Below are positions 11,730 to 22,783 of a stretch of DNA of 64,000 bases, piece by piece. Location: the NCBI RefSeq assembly GCF_052324685.1, contig NC_135211.1, positions 5,034,368 through 5,098,367 on the forward strand. The letters are read 5' to 3'. Below the pieces are notes generated by a model. It saw nothing but the letters and a program-made list of their open reading frames with translations. It had not been told where the DNA came from and ran no database searches. The position numbers and the translations under genes are program-made. Positions within the stretch are counted from its first letter, which is position 1, and each line of letters begins with the position of its first letter. The DNA comes from Brachyhypopomus gauderio. Taxonomy: Eukaryota > Chordata > Actinopteri > Gymnotiformes > Hypopomidae.

Positions 11730-11830
11730 TAGGGATGCACCGAAATGAAAATTCTTAGCCGAAACCGAAAACCGAAAATGAGGAAACCAAGGCCGAAAGC
11801 CGAAATTATATCATAATAATATAGACTGTT
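11730..11830. mobile_element. hAT-like terminal fragment
   Basis: The sequence opens TAGGGATGCACCGAAATGAA and continues with repeated CCGAAA motifs. This is the look of a common vertebrate hAT end. No matching right end was found nearby and no transposase is seen. Confidence 0.45.
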
Positions 11831-13104
11831 TTACCACTCCGTAGGATGACTAATGGAACCAGCTATACCTTAAATAATAGTTACCTAGCTAGTGCTAGCT
11901 GGTGTTACCTTACCCTGGTATAAGTGAATAAATTATTCTACAAACAATTTGTAGCCTCTATTTAACTTGGAACCGTTCGTTGTTGAATGTTCTCCAACGA
12001 TACTGGAAAAGTATTTAAAATTCAGTCTCGGCAGCGACGGCAGGGATGAAGTAAACACACGCTCCATGCTGAGGTGAATTGACAACAACTATCTTCTGCG
12101 AGTACCGGAACTTGTTTTACCCGGCGGTGATGTATTTCCGTTTTGTTGTGAAAAGGGCCTATTTTAAATAAGTTTTAAAACGCCAAGTTCCGCTTGTAGT
12201 TTCGTTTCAACTTCTTCTGACGCGAGGGGAGACGAGGGACCTTCCTTAATTACACAGCGTGCGTTTTGAGCGTAACATAACATAACTTTAAAATAGCTGA
12301 GAAAGGCCTGCGTAACACGCGTGGCTTTACTTAGAAACCCATGTTAGAAAGCAAATGTAGGCCTATAGATCATTAATGTGGTATTAAGTGTAATACAGAC
12401 CCCTCCCACCAAAGAGGGAGACTTGGGGCAAGGTGTGCTTGGGTGGGTTAAGCTCGAGTTGTACGATAAAGTCGGGCTCGTTTGAAAAGCTACCCAAGTT
12501 GTCCCGAAAGTAATTGACCCACACGCATATTTAGAACCCAGAACACGACAATTAACATATTACTAATTATCAGATTTTTACGTATTCAGCGCAGTCCAAA
12601 TACAATGGTGTCAGGGACATTTGCTAATGTCATTTAAGATCACATAAGAACATTATGATTTAGTACATTAGCAGAAAAACTGAATAAGGTTGATCAGTGA
12701 TTCGGTTCAGTGATTCATTTGTAATCATGTCCTTGTTTGTGTGTAACCGGCGTCAGGAGAATGTGTAGACAGAAATAAACTATGTTATGTCTGTCATCCC
12801 TCTGCTAACCATCAGCTCTTTCTGTGTTCTGCTAAAAAGAGGAAAGATCCAAATTAGGAGGAATGCACATGTGAGTAGACACCAGTACACCAGCACCAGT
12901 ACAGTACTGGTGCAACTGTCATGCTATACGATGCATTCACTACTTTAGTGCTACCATTTGAAAACTGATCATGTGGGGCCATGCAAATCTATCTGTATTA
13001 CATGTATTGGAGATATTTGGTGGAGATATTTTTCTAACAGTGGAATAGGGTGCTCTTAACTGCTCTACTGCAGTAATTATTTTCGTAATAAATGCAGTTA
13101 ACAC
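11831..13104. other. Intergenic, no gene recognised
   Basis: No exon is recognised. A small inverted CAGTACACCAGCACCAGTACAGTACTGGTG cluster lies at about 12880-12912, read as adjoining short repeats. The rest is unique-looking non-coding sequence. Confidence 0.35.
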
Positions 13105-13199
13105 ATCATGCATGGGGGGAAAACCGCCAAATACCGTGAAACTGATATAATTTTGAAAAATACCGTGATATAGAATTTTGGTCATACCGCCCAACACTA
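13105..13199 (-). mobile_element. hAT-like terminal fragment
   Basis: Read on the minus strand the piece starts TAGTGTTGGGCGGTATGACC and continues with two CACGGTATT motifs, as in a known type of fish hAT end. Only one end is recognisable. Confidence 0.45.
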
Positions 13200-14734
13200 C
13201 GCTGGGAGCACCATTGTATATACCGCTGTATGATGCACAAACCAGAGCGACTGAGATGTTGATAATGCAAACTGAGGAGTACATGCGGGACTTTCTGCAT
13301 AGTATCATGAAGGCAGAGGAACTTCATGTAACGGCCAGGGGAAAATGCGTCAGCTGGGCTAATGGGAAAATACTGAAAATCCTGTCATCTTTTACAATAG
13401 TGCATTACCAGTGTTTAAAATGCATCTGGGAACATTTACTGATGCAGAGCACATCGTCTCTTGTGTGTATGTAGACTAGGATGTGCTGGCAGTACTTCAC
13501 ATGTGCTGAGAGACACTGGAAGTGTTATATAGTGTGGTGATGAGGCTGATGGAACACAGCTGAATGAGAGGAGTATCCATGGAGACCACTAGTATTCAGG
13601 GGACGAGGCCCTCTAGTGGCCAGAAGGGTCCTCACAGCATCGTGAAGCAAGCAGAGCCAGTACAGCTTGTTTGCTGTGCACAAGGAACGCAGGACGGCAG
13701 GTTCAGAAGGTAGACATTAACAGTACCTTCTTTCCTTATTATCATTTATTAAAAACTGCTTTAATTATCTGAGCTGCCCAAAGTCTTTAAAAATCTATCA
13801 CTCTATATTTGCCAACTGCTGACTAATAATAGGTGTTTGAGGGAATGCATGAGATGGGCATGGGTGAGGATCTGCACTATGATTAGATCAAAGGAGTTGG
13901 GACGAGATCTCTGCACAGTGTCATGGGTCCTAGTAGTTTCTTTGTGTGATTTTGAATGAGTGTGACATGTTGCATGTAGGAGAATGCTCCTCTATAAAAC
14001 TGAAGTAGCAGGGGAATCTTAACATGTCTTTAATGTTTTGGTGATGTTAAAGAATGGTGAAGAATTTGTTGCACCTGGTCCTACATCATCATCACGTCAG
14101 AGCTTCAGGATCACTCCTGAAATATGCAAATAAGAATACATGTCGGTTATTTCTCAAAATGGACTGAAGCTCTTCCTGTGTGAGTGAAGAACCTTGGCAG
14201 TGTTATCATATGAGGGTTTAAGCCCTCCCTCCTGCTGCTTGGACAAGAACCAATTATTTCAGTGTTTGCAGTGTTGAGGACAGAGAATAGCTGTAAATCT
14301 CTACTGGTGATGACATTAAAAAATGAAGGTTATATCATCTGAAATTAATGTGCTGATTTCAGGTATAAAATCTATTCTGATTTGAATCTGTGGGCATCTG
14401 AAATACTGTTTCAACTACTGCCAGTGGATGGTGGTGTGGAGAAAAACGATTCTTAATGAATTGTCTCCTACGATTGGACGACAGAAACAGACAGGGGTAG
14501 ACTTGAACTGAACTGAGCAGATGTGTAGCCTGTCTTGTTAATTGTGGATGTAGGTGCTTACATGTGTATCCTGACTTGGACCTGGCATGGAGTTGGGTTT
14601 AGGGGGATACTGCTACTTCTCCCTGGTCCACCTTCCATAGGACCACATTCTTCTCTCCTGCCCCACTGGAGACAACAGCAAAATAGGAGCAGCTGGAATT
14701 CAGCCAGTTCTCTATGTGTTTTAGTAAATGTACC
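13200..14734. other. Intergenic, downstream of the USP fragment
   Basis: No gene is recognised. The part next to 14735 may be the 3' untranslated region of the minus-strand USP-like fragment. Confidence 0.35.
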
Positions 14735-16191
14735 TCAGTTAGAAGGTGAGCTACTACCTTTGCATGTAGAAGAGCAGGTAGCCTGTTCTTGTCCTGCATT
14801 AAGGATGGCTGGCTCATTCATTTTTGAAACCTTTGAATCAATGAAGGTTAACCTCTCTCCTTTCTCCTCAGCTACGCCGCTGATGTAGTCCCCTGTCAGG
14901 GTAGCAAGTAACTTTAGTTTCTACTGCATGTTTGTGGATAATGTCAGAGTACTCACCACTGTCCATGCTGCCACCCAAATGAGACACCACAGCGTGGAGT
15001 CTGTAGGTGTCTGTGAGAACACATTCCTGCAAACAACAAGTACATCTGTTTTTTCATATGATTAAGTAAGAATGCATCTTAGATTGTTGATATGGGTCTC
15101 TCATATCTCTCTATCTCTCTCAGGCTGTCTTTCTGAGCATCTCTCTCTCTTCTTTTTCATCTCTCTATCTCTTTCCTCATCAGTGGGCTGAAGTACTGTA
15201 CTTTCTATCCCTGTCCTTCTCTGCTCTCATTTACTACTAATGGGTAATGAGTTCACTGCTTTAAAACTCATTGTTTCTGGTCATTTACATAAATCGAGAC
15301 TCAATGTGAAGAACTCCACCACTTCAGATGCCTTGGTGCCTTGACCACATTCACATTTGAACTCCAAAACTGAAAAAAGATTTCATTGAGAGTGACAATG
15401 GTTAGGATGGCTCCCTAACTTAACAAACTGGTAGGTTACAACCTTCACACATAAATAACCCACATTATCCCATACCAAGTGTGTGCATACTTTCTGACAA
15501 TGCACACTTTGAAGAAACACATGTGAAGACCAGTTGATTTACAAGAAGGAGATGAAGGTATAAAGCACAGAATTACCTGCTGCAGGTGTGCACGGATTTG
15601 AGGTGAAACTCAACTCACAGGGCAGAGGAGGAAACCCTGAGTGTCTCTCTCCCTTCAGCTGAAGCAAACACATCATCATGAACTCATGGGCATCCTGTGG
15701 AAGACAGTACATCAGAAGGGCATTTCTCCTGGACTTCAGCAGCAGCAGAGTGTGAAAACAAAGAAGGTTGTGTGCAGTTCCTGCAGTCTACTGCATGTGG
15801 TTCTGATGTTTTCTGAATGACTCAGAGGTTGTTTAGCTGAACCTGTTCGTAGTCCTTTTCAAACGCAGGGCATCTGACTGAAATACAGGCATTCAGGGCT
15901 CTCAGGAGCTTCTTCTTCTGTAAAGAGCTACAACTAGTGAGCCTGTCTTGCTGCAGATCTGCAAAACATCTACGAGCGGTAACAGGGAGACCAATGTGAT
16001 TTATTTCTCTCAGCATCACAACACCTCCCTAAGCACTCATATTTGAACAGTTCATTTAGACACGTGACTCCTCTGTTCCTGATCGGGTATCTGAGCATCT
16101 GGCAGCTGGATGGATCCGTCCAGCTGGAGCACTGAGCTCTGATGGGGCTCCAGAAGCAGGAGAGACTCAGTAGACACTGCAGAGTGGCGTT
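14735..16191 (-). pseudogene. USP37-like deubiquitinase fragment, catalytic His lost
   Basis: These proteases remove ubiquitin through a Cys-His-Asp triad. Exons on the minus strand: up to 16191 (after CTCCAG: NATLQCLLSLSCFWSPIRAQ, the helix that follows the Cys box); 15843-15917 (KKKLLRALNACISVRCPAFE then KDYEQ, between TTTACAG and CAG|GTTCAG); 15619-15694 (DAHEFMMMCLLQLKGERHSG, the DAHEF block); 14961-15029 (TYRLHAVVSHLGGSMDSG, His-box start, donor G|GTGAGT); and 14735-14892 (DYISGV to a TGA). Splice phases join cleanly. The family motif GHYIS reads GDYISG across the last junction, so the active-site His is Asp. The exon with the catalytic Cys is not seen; a hairpin sits there. The first exon also appears shifted after SPIRAQ. 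Closest in pattern to USP26/29/37, which are expanded in fish. Confidence 0.7.
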
Positions 16192-16204
16192 CTGGAGGCG
16201 GTAG

Positions 16205-16365
16205 GGGGAACTGCAGGTGTTCACAATACACACCTTCATTAGCTAGCCAGGTATTTAAAAATGAATTGAAATGTGCAATATGAAATGTGCATACATTTAA
16301 TTTCATTTTAAAATACCTGGCTAGCTAGTCAACGTGTGTATTGTGAACACCTGCAGTTCCCCATC
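16205..16365. repeat. Inverted repeat / hairpin at the USP fragment's 5' edge
   Basis: The left arm, about 16207-16255, contains GAACTGCAGGTGTTCACAAT followed by ACACAC and then AGCTAGCCAGGTATTT. The right arm, about 16311-16362, is its near-exact inverse. The spacer is about 55 bp. It is either a foldback element or a local inverted duplication of the sequence flanking the USP exon. Confidence 0.8.
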
Positions 16366-16711
16366 CCCTAATAGTTTTAGTAAACTAATCAGTAAATGTG
16401 TCCACCAAATTTCTCATGGATTTTAGTGATTGAATATGGTGACGGATTAAATCTGGTTGTGACATTGAGTGCGCGTCAAGAAATGAGGTAGCACAGAACG
16501 TAGACACAACACTGATCTTTTATTCTCAATGAGGTGCAAACAGCACACGTAGTGGAGGAAATGACGGACTAGTATTTTCCTATATTGCCTAATGGAAGGG
16601 CCGGCCCTGAGCGATACTTCCTTTTTTGTAGATGTATAGAAGAAAAACACTGAACTGAATTGTCTGCTATTTTTTTTTACATGTTATTAACATTTCATTT
16701 TTCTTTTATTC

Positions 16712-16790
16712 GTAGCGTATAATCACAAGCAGGTTGCAGAGCTTTGTGTTTGATCGGCATAGAGATGCTGAGGACAATCACACACACAGT
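16712..16790 (+). pseudogene. piggyBac transposase exon fragment
   Basis: The stretch CGTATAATCACAAGCAGG and the following 60 bases align with the second exon of the piggyBac copy at 18064 (CGTAGGATCACAAATAG...). Both are preceded by a T-rich tract and AG, so the acceptor is included. It ends in a CA-rich run. It is a second, very short relic of the same family. Confidence 0.5.
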
Positions 16791-16794
16791 CTAT

Positions 16795-17185
16795 GTGTCA
16801 CGGTGGATCAGCCTGGAAGCCACTAGAGGGCGCGCTGACTCACAGACACACATGCCCACTTCAGCCAGGCACACACCCTCTTGCACCAAACCACTCCCCA
16901 GGTCCCAATCACCTCATTAACACCTGTTTCCTATTTCACACTCACAGCAGTTTTGCCCACAGGTCTTGCAGTTCAGTGCTGCACATTGTTGAACCTTCGC
17001 CTCGCATCTCAGGACAGCTGTCCCCTTCTGGAGCTCTCATCGTTCCTGGTCTGCCTATGTGGACTTTGCTAAGTGCTGCTATCTACGTTATTACTGCCGT
17101 TTGGCCTGAGTCTTTGTGTTTCTTTTTACCATGGATAATGACGCTTTCAGTTTGCAGCCACTGCTTCCTCCGTACCCGTGTCACA
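16795..17185. repeat. LTR-like interspersed repeat, TGTG...CACA
   Basis: The piece begins TGTGTCACGGTGG and ends CCGTGTCACA, so the ends are short inverted repeats starting TG and ending CA. It is about 390 bp and pyrimidine-rich. It could be a solo LTR or a non-autonomous element. No clear target duplication was seen. The open frame across it is not similar to a known protein. Confidence 0.35.
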
Positions 17186-17500
17186 CCATGAAGGAATTCT
17201 CCATGCCTTAGGAGTTCTCCACACAGGTGTACACATCTGGAAGTGCCATTCTGATGGTGTATGCCCTGAAAAATATAAGGTGGTTGAATTAACTCTAGAC
17301 TCTAGGGGAAATGACTGAGTAGTACGGCAGACTGCAAAAGTGGCGGCAGGCCACTGCTAACAAACTTGTCAGCTAAATTCTTTATATCCTGCTAGTTAAG
17401 TTTTAGACAACATAAAAATAAATAATCCTTTCTAGGATTAAATCTCAACAAACTCAACCAGAGGATCTGGACAGTTTATTCAATTATATAGACGATTGCT
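17186..17500. other. No gene recognised
   Basis: Sequence between the LTR-like repeat and the L1 ORF1 fragment. It may be the 5' UTR of the L1, because ORF1 starts directly after it. Confidence 0.3.
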
Positions 17501-17771
17501 TTGACAGTTATCATGAGCAAACCAGATAAGACGCCATCCACCAAGAGGAGCTACCCCGAAGCTTCCCTGGGAGCGGCCTCCCCACATACCTGCAGCACGG
17601 TGGACATTTTGGAGTCTATTAACAACAACCTATCCAGGTTTGACACACACCTGGCTCTAGTGAAAATTCTCCACCAAGAGTTTCAGGCTTTGCAGGAATC
17701 AGTGGAGTTTAGCCAGCAGCAGGTAGAATCACTCGCTGTAGAAAACACGGTCCTTAAGAGAGTCGTACACA
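17501..17771 (+). pseudogene. L1-like ORF1 N-terminal part
   Basis: From the ATG at 17513 the frame reads MSKPDKTPSTKRSYPEASLG and later STVDILESINNNLSRFDTHL, ALVKILHQEFQALQESVEFS and QQQVESLAVENTVLK. This is the N-terminal and coiled-coil part of the RNA-binding ORF1 protein of fish L1-type LINEs. The matching C-terminal part is at 20452-20919. The two are separated by a piggyBac copy and other DNA, so ORF1 is split. Confidence 0.75.
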
Positions 17772-17838
17772 GGCCGACACCACACCTGGACCAAGCGCTT
17801 CTACACAGGCCGACACCACACCTGGACCAAGCGCTTCT
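17767..17838. repeat. 36-bp tandem duplication
   Basis: Two adjacent identical 36-base units, each starting ACACAGGCCGACACCACACC, followed by a partial third start. They lie at the join between the L1 ORF1 part and the piggyBac part. Confidence 0.95.
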
Positions 17839-17854
17839 ACACAGGCCATACAGG

Positions 17855-19481
17855 CAAAAGACGGAACTGTGTGGGAGAAGGTTGACATCACACGCACTCA
17901 TGTCAGCCGTTTGCCCAATTCAACATTTGTTGAGCCGGCTGGGCCTACAGAACATGCAAAGGTATAGTAACGTAATATTTTTTGCAGTGTTTATGCTTGT
18001 GTTTGACTGATATTTTGTACGTGTAATTAACCTTGCGTCATTTATTTATTTTTACTCATACAGCGTAGGATCACAAATAGACTGTATAGTTTTCTGTGTT
18101 TGCTCGACATGGAGATGCTGCGACTCATCACCGACTGCACAGTCCATGAAGCCCGCAGAACAGACCACACCTGGAGTTTTTCGGTCAGTGAATTGATGGC
18201 GTTCGTAGCAATCCTTTTTCTACGAGCAGTCCTCTCTCCTGTTGGAGCGATGATGGAGTGTTGGTCGGCAATGTTCGCTGTGCCTTCAATCAAGGAGACA
18301 ATGCCGCGGGACCGCTACCAGGAAATTATGCGGTACCTGCGGTTTGATAACAAGGACATGCGTGCGGAGCGTGCGAAGAGCGACAAGTTTGCTGCAATCT
18401 CGGACATCTGGCAGCGATTTGTGAAGAATTGCAACCTGTTACACCCCTGGTCAAGATATTACAGTCGACGAGCAGCTGTTTCCTACCAAGGTTCGCTGTC
18501 CGTTCACACAGTACATTGCATCAAAGCCGGACAAATTTGGAATAAAGTTTTGGGTTGCTTCTGACTTGAAGACCAAGTTCATGTGCAACGCCATTCCATA
18601 TCTGGGAAAGGACCCCGATCGTCCCAAGGGTGAAAGAGTGTCCGACAATGTGGTGGTGATAACTCATGAAGCCATACCTGGGCAAGGGCAGAACTGTAGC
18701 CACGGACAATTTCTTCACATCTCTGTCACTGGCTGAAAAGTTGCTGGAGTCCAACACAACTCTGCTTGGGATGATAAATGATAAATAAGATTCGACGGGA
18801 AATTCCCTCGGAAGCCAAAAACACCAAGGAACGTGACACGTTTTCAACGGAGGTGTACAGATCACATGATGCGCTGCTGACAGTGTATGCCCCCAAGGCT
18901 AATAAAGTCGTCTGTGTTCTCAGCACTATGCACACGCACGTGAGGATTGCCGACAGAAAAAAGCCAAACACCATGACGGACTACAACCGGATCAAAGTAT
19001 GCATATGTGTTGGCATTGCAGAATCAATTTATTACATGAATGAATTCGTTAAAAATATAACATGTACTTCTTTGTAATTGTTCTTTGCAGTGCTCCGTTG
19101 ACATCATGAATCAGAAGGTGCGTTCATACACAGTGCGCGCAGGAACACGCCGGTGGCCCGTTGCAGTGTTCTATAACATACTTGACCTGGCAGCGATGAA
19201 CGCGCATGTTTTGTACACGGCATGCACGGGGTCCACAGAGAGCAGGAGAGTTTTTCTGTATGCTCTTGCTGGGGAACTTCGTCATCTACAGGAAAAGGAG
19301 TTGAAGAAAACGCCACGTCCTTCGCCTTCACCTGGAAAGACGACCACGTGTCAGGTGCAGTCACACTGCAACCGCAACCACAGCATCAACGTGTGTGTTG
19401 AATGTGGCAAGTACACCTGCCGCAAATGTAAGAAAGAGGGTCCCTGGCGGTGTAGCAAGTGTTGGCTACAACTACATGAAG
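17855..19481 (+). pseudogene. piggyBac transposase, multi-exon, frameshifted
   Basis: piggyBac transposase excises and inserts DNA at TTAA using three aspartates. Exon pieces: 17855-17958 (VWEKVDITRTHVSRLPNSTF); intron; 18064-18780 (LYSFLCLLDMEMLRLITDCT ... PSIKETMPRDRYQEIMRYLR); 18778-18996 (RSHDALLTVYAPKANKVVCV); intron 18997-19090 with GT/AG ends; 19091-19481 (YTVRAGTRRWPVAVFYNILD, ending in a cysteine-rich zinc domain, donor G|GTACGT). The catalytic Asp motifs ITVDEQ, ATDNFF and SVDIMNQ are all present but in different frames. Frameshifts lie near 18442 and near 18660, and a TAA near 18785. The intron-exon layout resembles PGBD-type genes. Clear TTAA-flanked ends were not found. Confidence 0.8.
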
Positions 19482-20451
19482 GTACGTTGATAAGTATATG
19501 TGGTGGTACATATTTTTGTCTTCTGAAAGATCTTATTCAAAATGTAAGGTTTACTTTGAATTGTTCTTCAGTATGGCATCGCCATCGTGGACCAGAAGGT
19601 TCAAATACCCCGCGAGCACTAGAGGCACTTACACCTGTCGACATCATGGAAAGGAAAGTTCAAAAACACTGTGAGCACAAGAGGCACACATACACACTAT
19701 AATCTCTTATCGCTTATTATAATCTCCAATAATCTCTTCTTTCTGTTCCAGAGTCGCACTTCACGACACCCGGAATAGACATTCCACTTCAAGAAACCCG
19801 GAATAGACATCCATATTTGATCAGAATAAAGTTGTTTTGCAGCACATGAATTTGTTTTCCTGTCTTTTCCTCTCCTTTTCCAGCCTGCTGTTTAGATCAC
19901 AACATTTATCAGTGATGCAACGCGATCATGCTAATTTCTGCTAACAATGATATGGGATTTCCTATATAACATTAGCATCAAGCTAATTGCGCCATATAAT
20001 TTCTTAGCTTTTCAAACGCGAATTCTAACACGGAAACAAACTGTTCGATTACAACAAATATTATAAAATATACAAAGAGCAAGATTCAAACAATTTTATT
20101 TATTTTTATAGTTTGACGGGACTCATTAGAGAAACTCGTCTCTACGTGCGCTTGAATTGTAACTTTTGAAACACGAGTCTACAAATTTTCCGCTGTTTGT
20201 TGTAGGATTGGTAACATATACAGTCTGCTTGTAACTTCAACTTTTTCGTGAAGTATCACGTTTGGTTTTTTGGTCATATGAGCTTGGGGGTGAGCCAGCT
20301 TGTGCTTTGGCAGGCGTATGAGCATGGGGGTGAGACGCTTACACCGCATTACCAAGACAATGGGCGTTAATCCCTTCACAGCAGGGGAGTGGGCTACATG
20401 GACCTTACCAAGCCTTGTGAAATTTTTCGCTGCTGTAGGAGCTCTAGTGTT
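19482..20451. other. Transposon-derived spacer, no gene recognised
   Basis: Lies between the piggyBac C-terminus and the second part of L1 ORF1. From 19726 on, part of it is shared with unit B (45168-45368), which lacks most of 19980-20730. A short imperfect repeat of CACCCGGAATAGACATTCCA and AACCCGGAATAGACATCCAT is at about 19768-19812. Confidence 0.4.
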
Positions 20452-20919
20452 TAGAGTCTGTGAAATCGCTGACCGAGGGAATGACCTGGCTCTGGGAAGA
20501 AAACAAAAAAATTAAAGAAACCGTCAGTGATCTCCAGTCTCTCAGCATGAGAGACAATTTAATATTTTCAGGTATTCCGGAGATGGCAGACGAAGACCCC
20601 GAGACTACAGTAAAATCATTCATACCAACTCACCTGAAAATCCCAGAGGACACTGTTAAAAACATCAGTTTTGACAGTGTTCACCGTTCGTGGCTAAGTT
20701 TGAAAACTAGACATAAAGAGCCGCGGCCGGGAGTTGAAAGGAACAGACTTTAGTATCAACGACCAGTTCCCCAAGGAGATCCTGGCGCGACGCAAGGTCC
20801 TGTTCCCCATCCGCAGGAGTTTCATTCAAGGAGGCTCCTGGGCAGTAATCTCAGTGGACAAACTCTACGTTAATGGTCAACTGTACCGCGACACAAGCGT
20901 CACACCATGGCTGTTCTAA
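20452..20919 (+). pseudogene. L1-like ORF1 C-terminal part
   Basis: The frame reads KSLTEGMTWLWEENKKIKET, MRDNLIFSGIPEMADEDPET, then after a frameshift near 20735 GTDFSINDQFPKEILARRKV and ISVDKLYVNGQLYRDTSVTP, ending WLF and TAA. It is the RNA-recognition and C-terminal domain of L1 ORF1p. Together with 17501-17771 it makes up one ORF1 interrupted by piggyBac DNA. Unit B keeps only the last part (45370-45556). Confidence 0.8.
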
Positions 20920-21316
20920 TCAGGTGATCTGTATCTACATCGACGCCTTTATCCCAACTCTCTGATATATCACTTTTTGCCTAGTACAATAAGAAATGTC
21001 TAAAATACAAAGTCCTTCATAGAACACACTATACAGGACAACGGTCTCCCCGGGTCGACCTCTCCCTGTCTCGAGTGAGGGGAGCTAATGTGGTTTTATT
21101 AGATTTATACTGATGTATAATCATGATATTATATGCTATTATATGGCTAGTCTCTCACCATTATCAATGAACTTGAAAAGCAAAAAGATCAAGAGGACCA
21201 GAGATCAGGACAGGTCCCTAATATTCACATCCAGGCCTTTTTGAATTATGCATCATTCATACTACTTTAATGATGGCTGCTGGTCTTCTAGTGTGATCTG
21301 GAAGTGAAGTGAAGAG
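20920..21316 (+). mobile_element. Internally deleted L1 3' region (unit A)
   Basis: After ORF1 there is a short stretch of L1 ORF2 (ACAAAGTCCTTCATAGAACA, also at 42177 in the B-unit L1), joined directly to 3'UTR sequence (GGTCGACCTCTCCCTGTCTC, as near 43053). Almost all of ORF2 is missing. The same joined form is in unit B at 45557-45950, so the deletion happened before the units separated. Confidence 0.65.
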
Positions 21317-21865
21317 TGTGACTACCCGATCCGTACACCCTGCCCGATCCGTACCGAGCATGCGCGACAAAATGTGCGCATGCGCATTGCGATTGGCCCA
21401 GGCACGTATCGGGCAGATATTTTACGCATGCGTTAACACTTTACGACACTACCGTTACATTTTACGACACCTTTGTAAACTGTTAAAAATAATAATAGTA
21501 GTAATAATAATTAAATAATAATAGTAAAAAAATATTATATTTTATATAATTGATATTATATTTATTATAATTGTAACTGCTTATATAACCATACACATAT
21601 ATTATAATATGTATATATATATATGAGAGATAGATTTATACATTGGTTACATTGGGGAGAACATTCGTTTGGGGTGCAAGAAGTGTAATAAAATAATGAA
21701 GGATTTCAGATTTTATGGCGAGTTAAAGGAGTTTATTCAAACCGACTTGTGACAAAAATATGCGACGCGAAATTCGTCGTGTATCTGAAAACTTTATAGT
21801 TAAAAGGTAAGTTAAATTCAAACTATGTTCCTAAGAACAGTCGGTCCTGTCGTGGAATATAAAGT

Positions 21866-22151
21866 TAATAACTATGGTGGAACGTTTTCTTTTTATGTTT
21901 AGATAACCGAATGTTTTACATGGGACCAAACAAAAGGTAGGCCAAAAGTAACCGGCAATAACCCTGTCTCTAGTGCGTCGTACACCATGATGGTTACCGG
22001 TGCCAGGCTTATTATGACACTCGATCAGAGCAGACCTCTTTTCCTCTTCAGTCAACATAACCAAACGCATATAATTTTTGTTTGGTCCGATGTAAAACAT
22101 TCGGTTATCTTAACATAAAAAGAAAACGTTCCACTATTGTTATTTATAAAC
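21866..22151. repeat. Internal hairpin of the long-TIR element
   Basis: Arms of about 55 bp: GGTGGAACGTTTTCTTTTTA near 21872, and its near-inverse near 22130. They enclose about 170 bp holding the integrase fragment. Both arms end in sequence matching ACCGAATGTTTTACAT. Confidence 0.75.
21955..22100 (-). pseudogene. Integrase H2C2-type zinc-binding fragment (GIN/Ginger-like)
   Basis: The minus-strand frame reads RLVMLTEEEKRSALIECHNK, then PGTGNHHGVRRTRDRVIAGY and FWPTF. This is the N-terminal zinc-binding block of the integrase family found in GIN1, KRBA2-like genes and Ginger transposons. The two histidines are present (ECHNK and GNHHG); the cysteine pair and the catalytic core are absent. 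It is the only coding trace of the surrounding long-TIR element. Confidence 0.6.
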
Positions 22152-22159
22152 ATATTTAT

Positions 22160-22335
22160 TAGTGCTGTTAATTCCAGGTGCCGCGATTAAAAGTCCTCAC
22201 CAGGATTTTGCTCTGGCTTCCTGGATTGTATTGATTCCACTAATTTTACCTGGATTGCTAATTAGAAAATCTAGCAAGCTTGAGCAAAATCCTGGTCAGG
22301 ACTTTTAATCGCGGCACCTGGAATTGACAGCACTA
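22160..22335. mobile_element. hAT MITE, 176 bp
   Basis: The inverted repeats begin TAGTGCTGTTAATTCCAGGT and extend for about 56 bases with two mismatches. The target duplication is ATATTTAT at 22152-22159, with the other copy at 29096-29103, beyond the BEL element. The BEL retrotransposon entered at the last bases of this MITE. Confidence 0.85.
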
Positions 22336-22337
22336 AT

Positions 22338-22692
22338 TGTAACTGACCTGATATTCAGTGTTTTCATATTGCAAGTTGGTTCATAAGCTTTTATTATTTT
22401 GTTGCAGCGCTATGCTTTTATTTTGAAAGAAAGAAACGAAGAAGAGAAAAATAAACGCGCTATCAGTGTGTGAGTTCCGATGCGTAGTTAGCAGGTGCAC
22501 TCCACGGTCAAGGTTGAAAGAACAGTGTGAAACAAGATTACTAAATAATTATTCGTAACTTTAATGGATCTTTAGCACCTGGTTGATGAGGGAACAAGCT
22601 CTTACGATGTGTTTATGACTAAGGCATAATAATAAAATGTTATGTTGTGAACCATCCGTTCGAGAGACCACTTTTTCAACCGGGACGCTACA
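22338..22692 (+). repeat. BEL 5' LTR
   Basis: Starts TGTAACTGACCTGATATTCA and ends CGGGACGCTACA. It contains an AATAAAATG candidate polyadenylation signal near 22630. Against the 3' LTR I found one difference: G at 22530 (GTGTGAAAC) against A in the 3' copy. Confidence 0.95.
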
Positions 22693-22783
22693 GTAAGAGC
22701 TTGACCCAGGCTGAGAAGAGCTTAACCCGCGCTCAGCGCTGAGGTCTTCTTAGATCAGATGGTTAATTGTGTCGTACTTAAGC

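Noticed and set aside
11499-11732. Plus-strand frame ending in a CVCVCV run
   Set aside because: Translation of the (GT)n microsatellite.
13178-13474. Plus-strand 98-codon frame downstream of the hAT end
   Set aside because: Starts inside the transposon end and shows no recognisable motif, splice context or conservation in another unit.
22769-22783. Upstream start of the BEL polyprotein at 22769
   Set aside because: The codon there is GTG; the first ATG in frame is at 22784.
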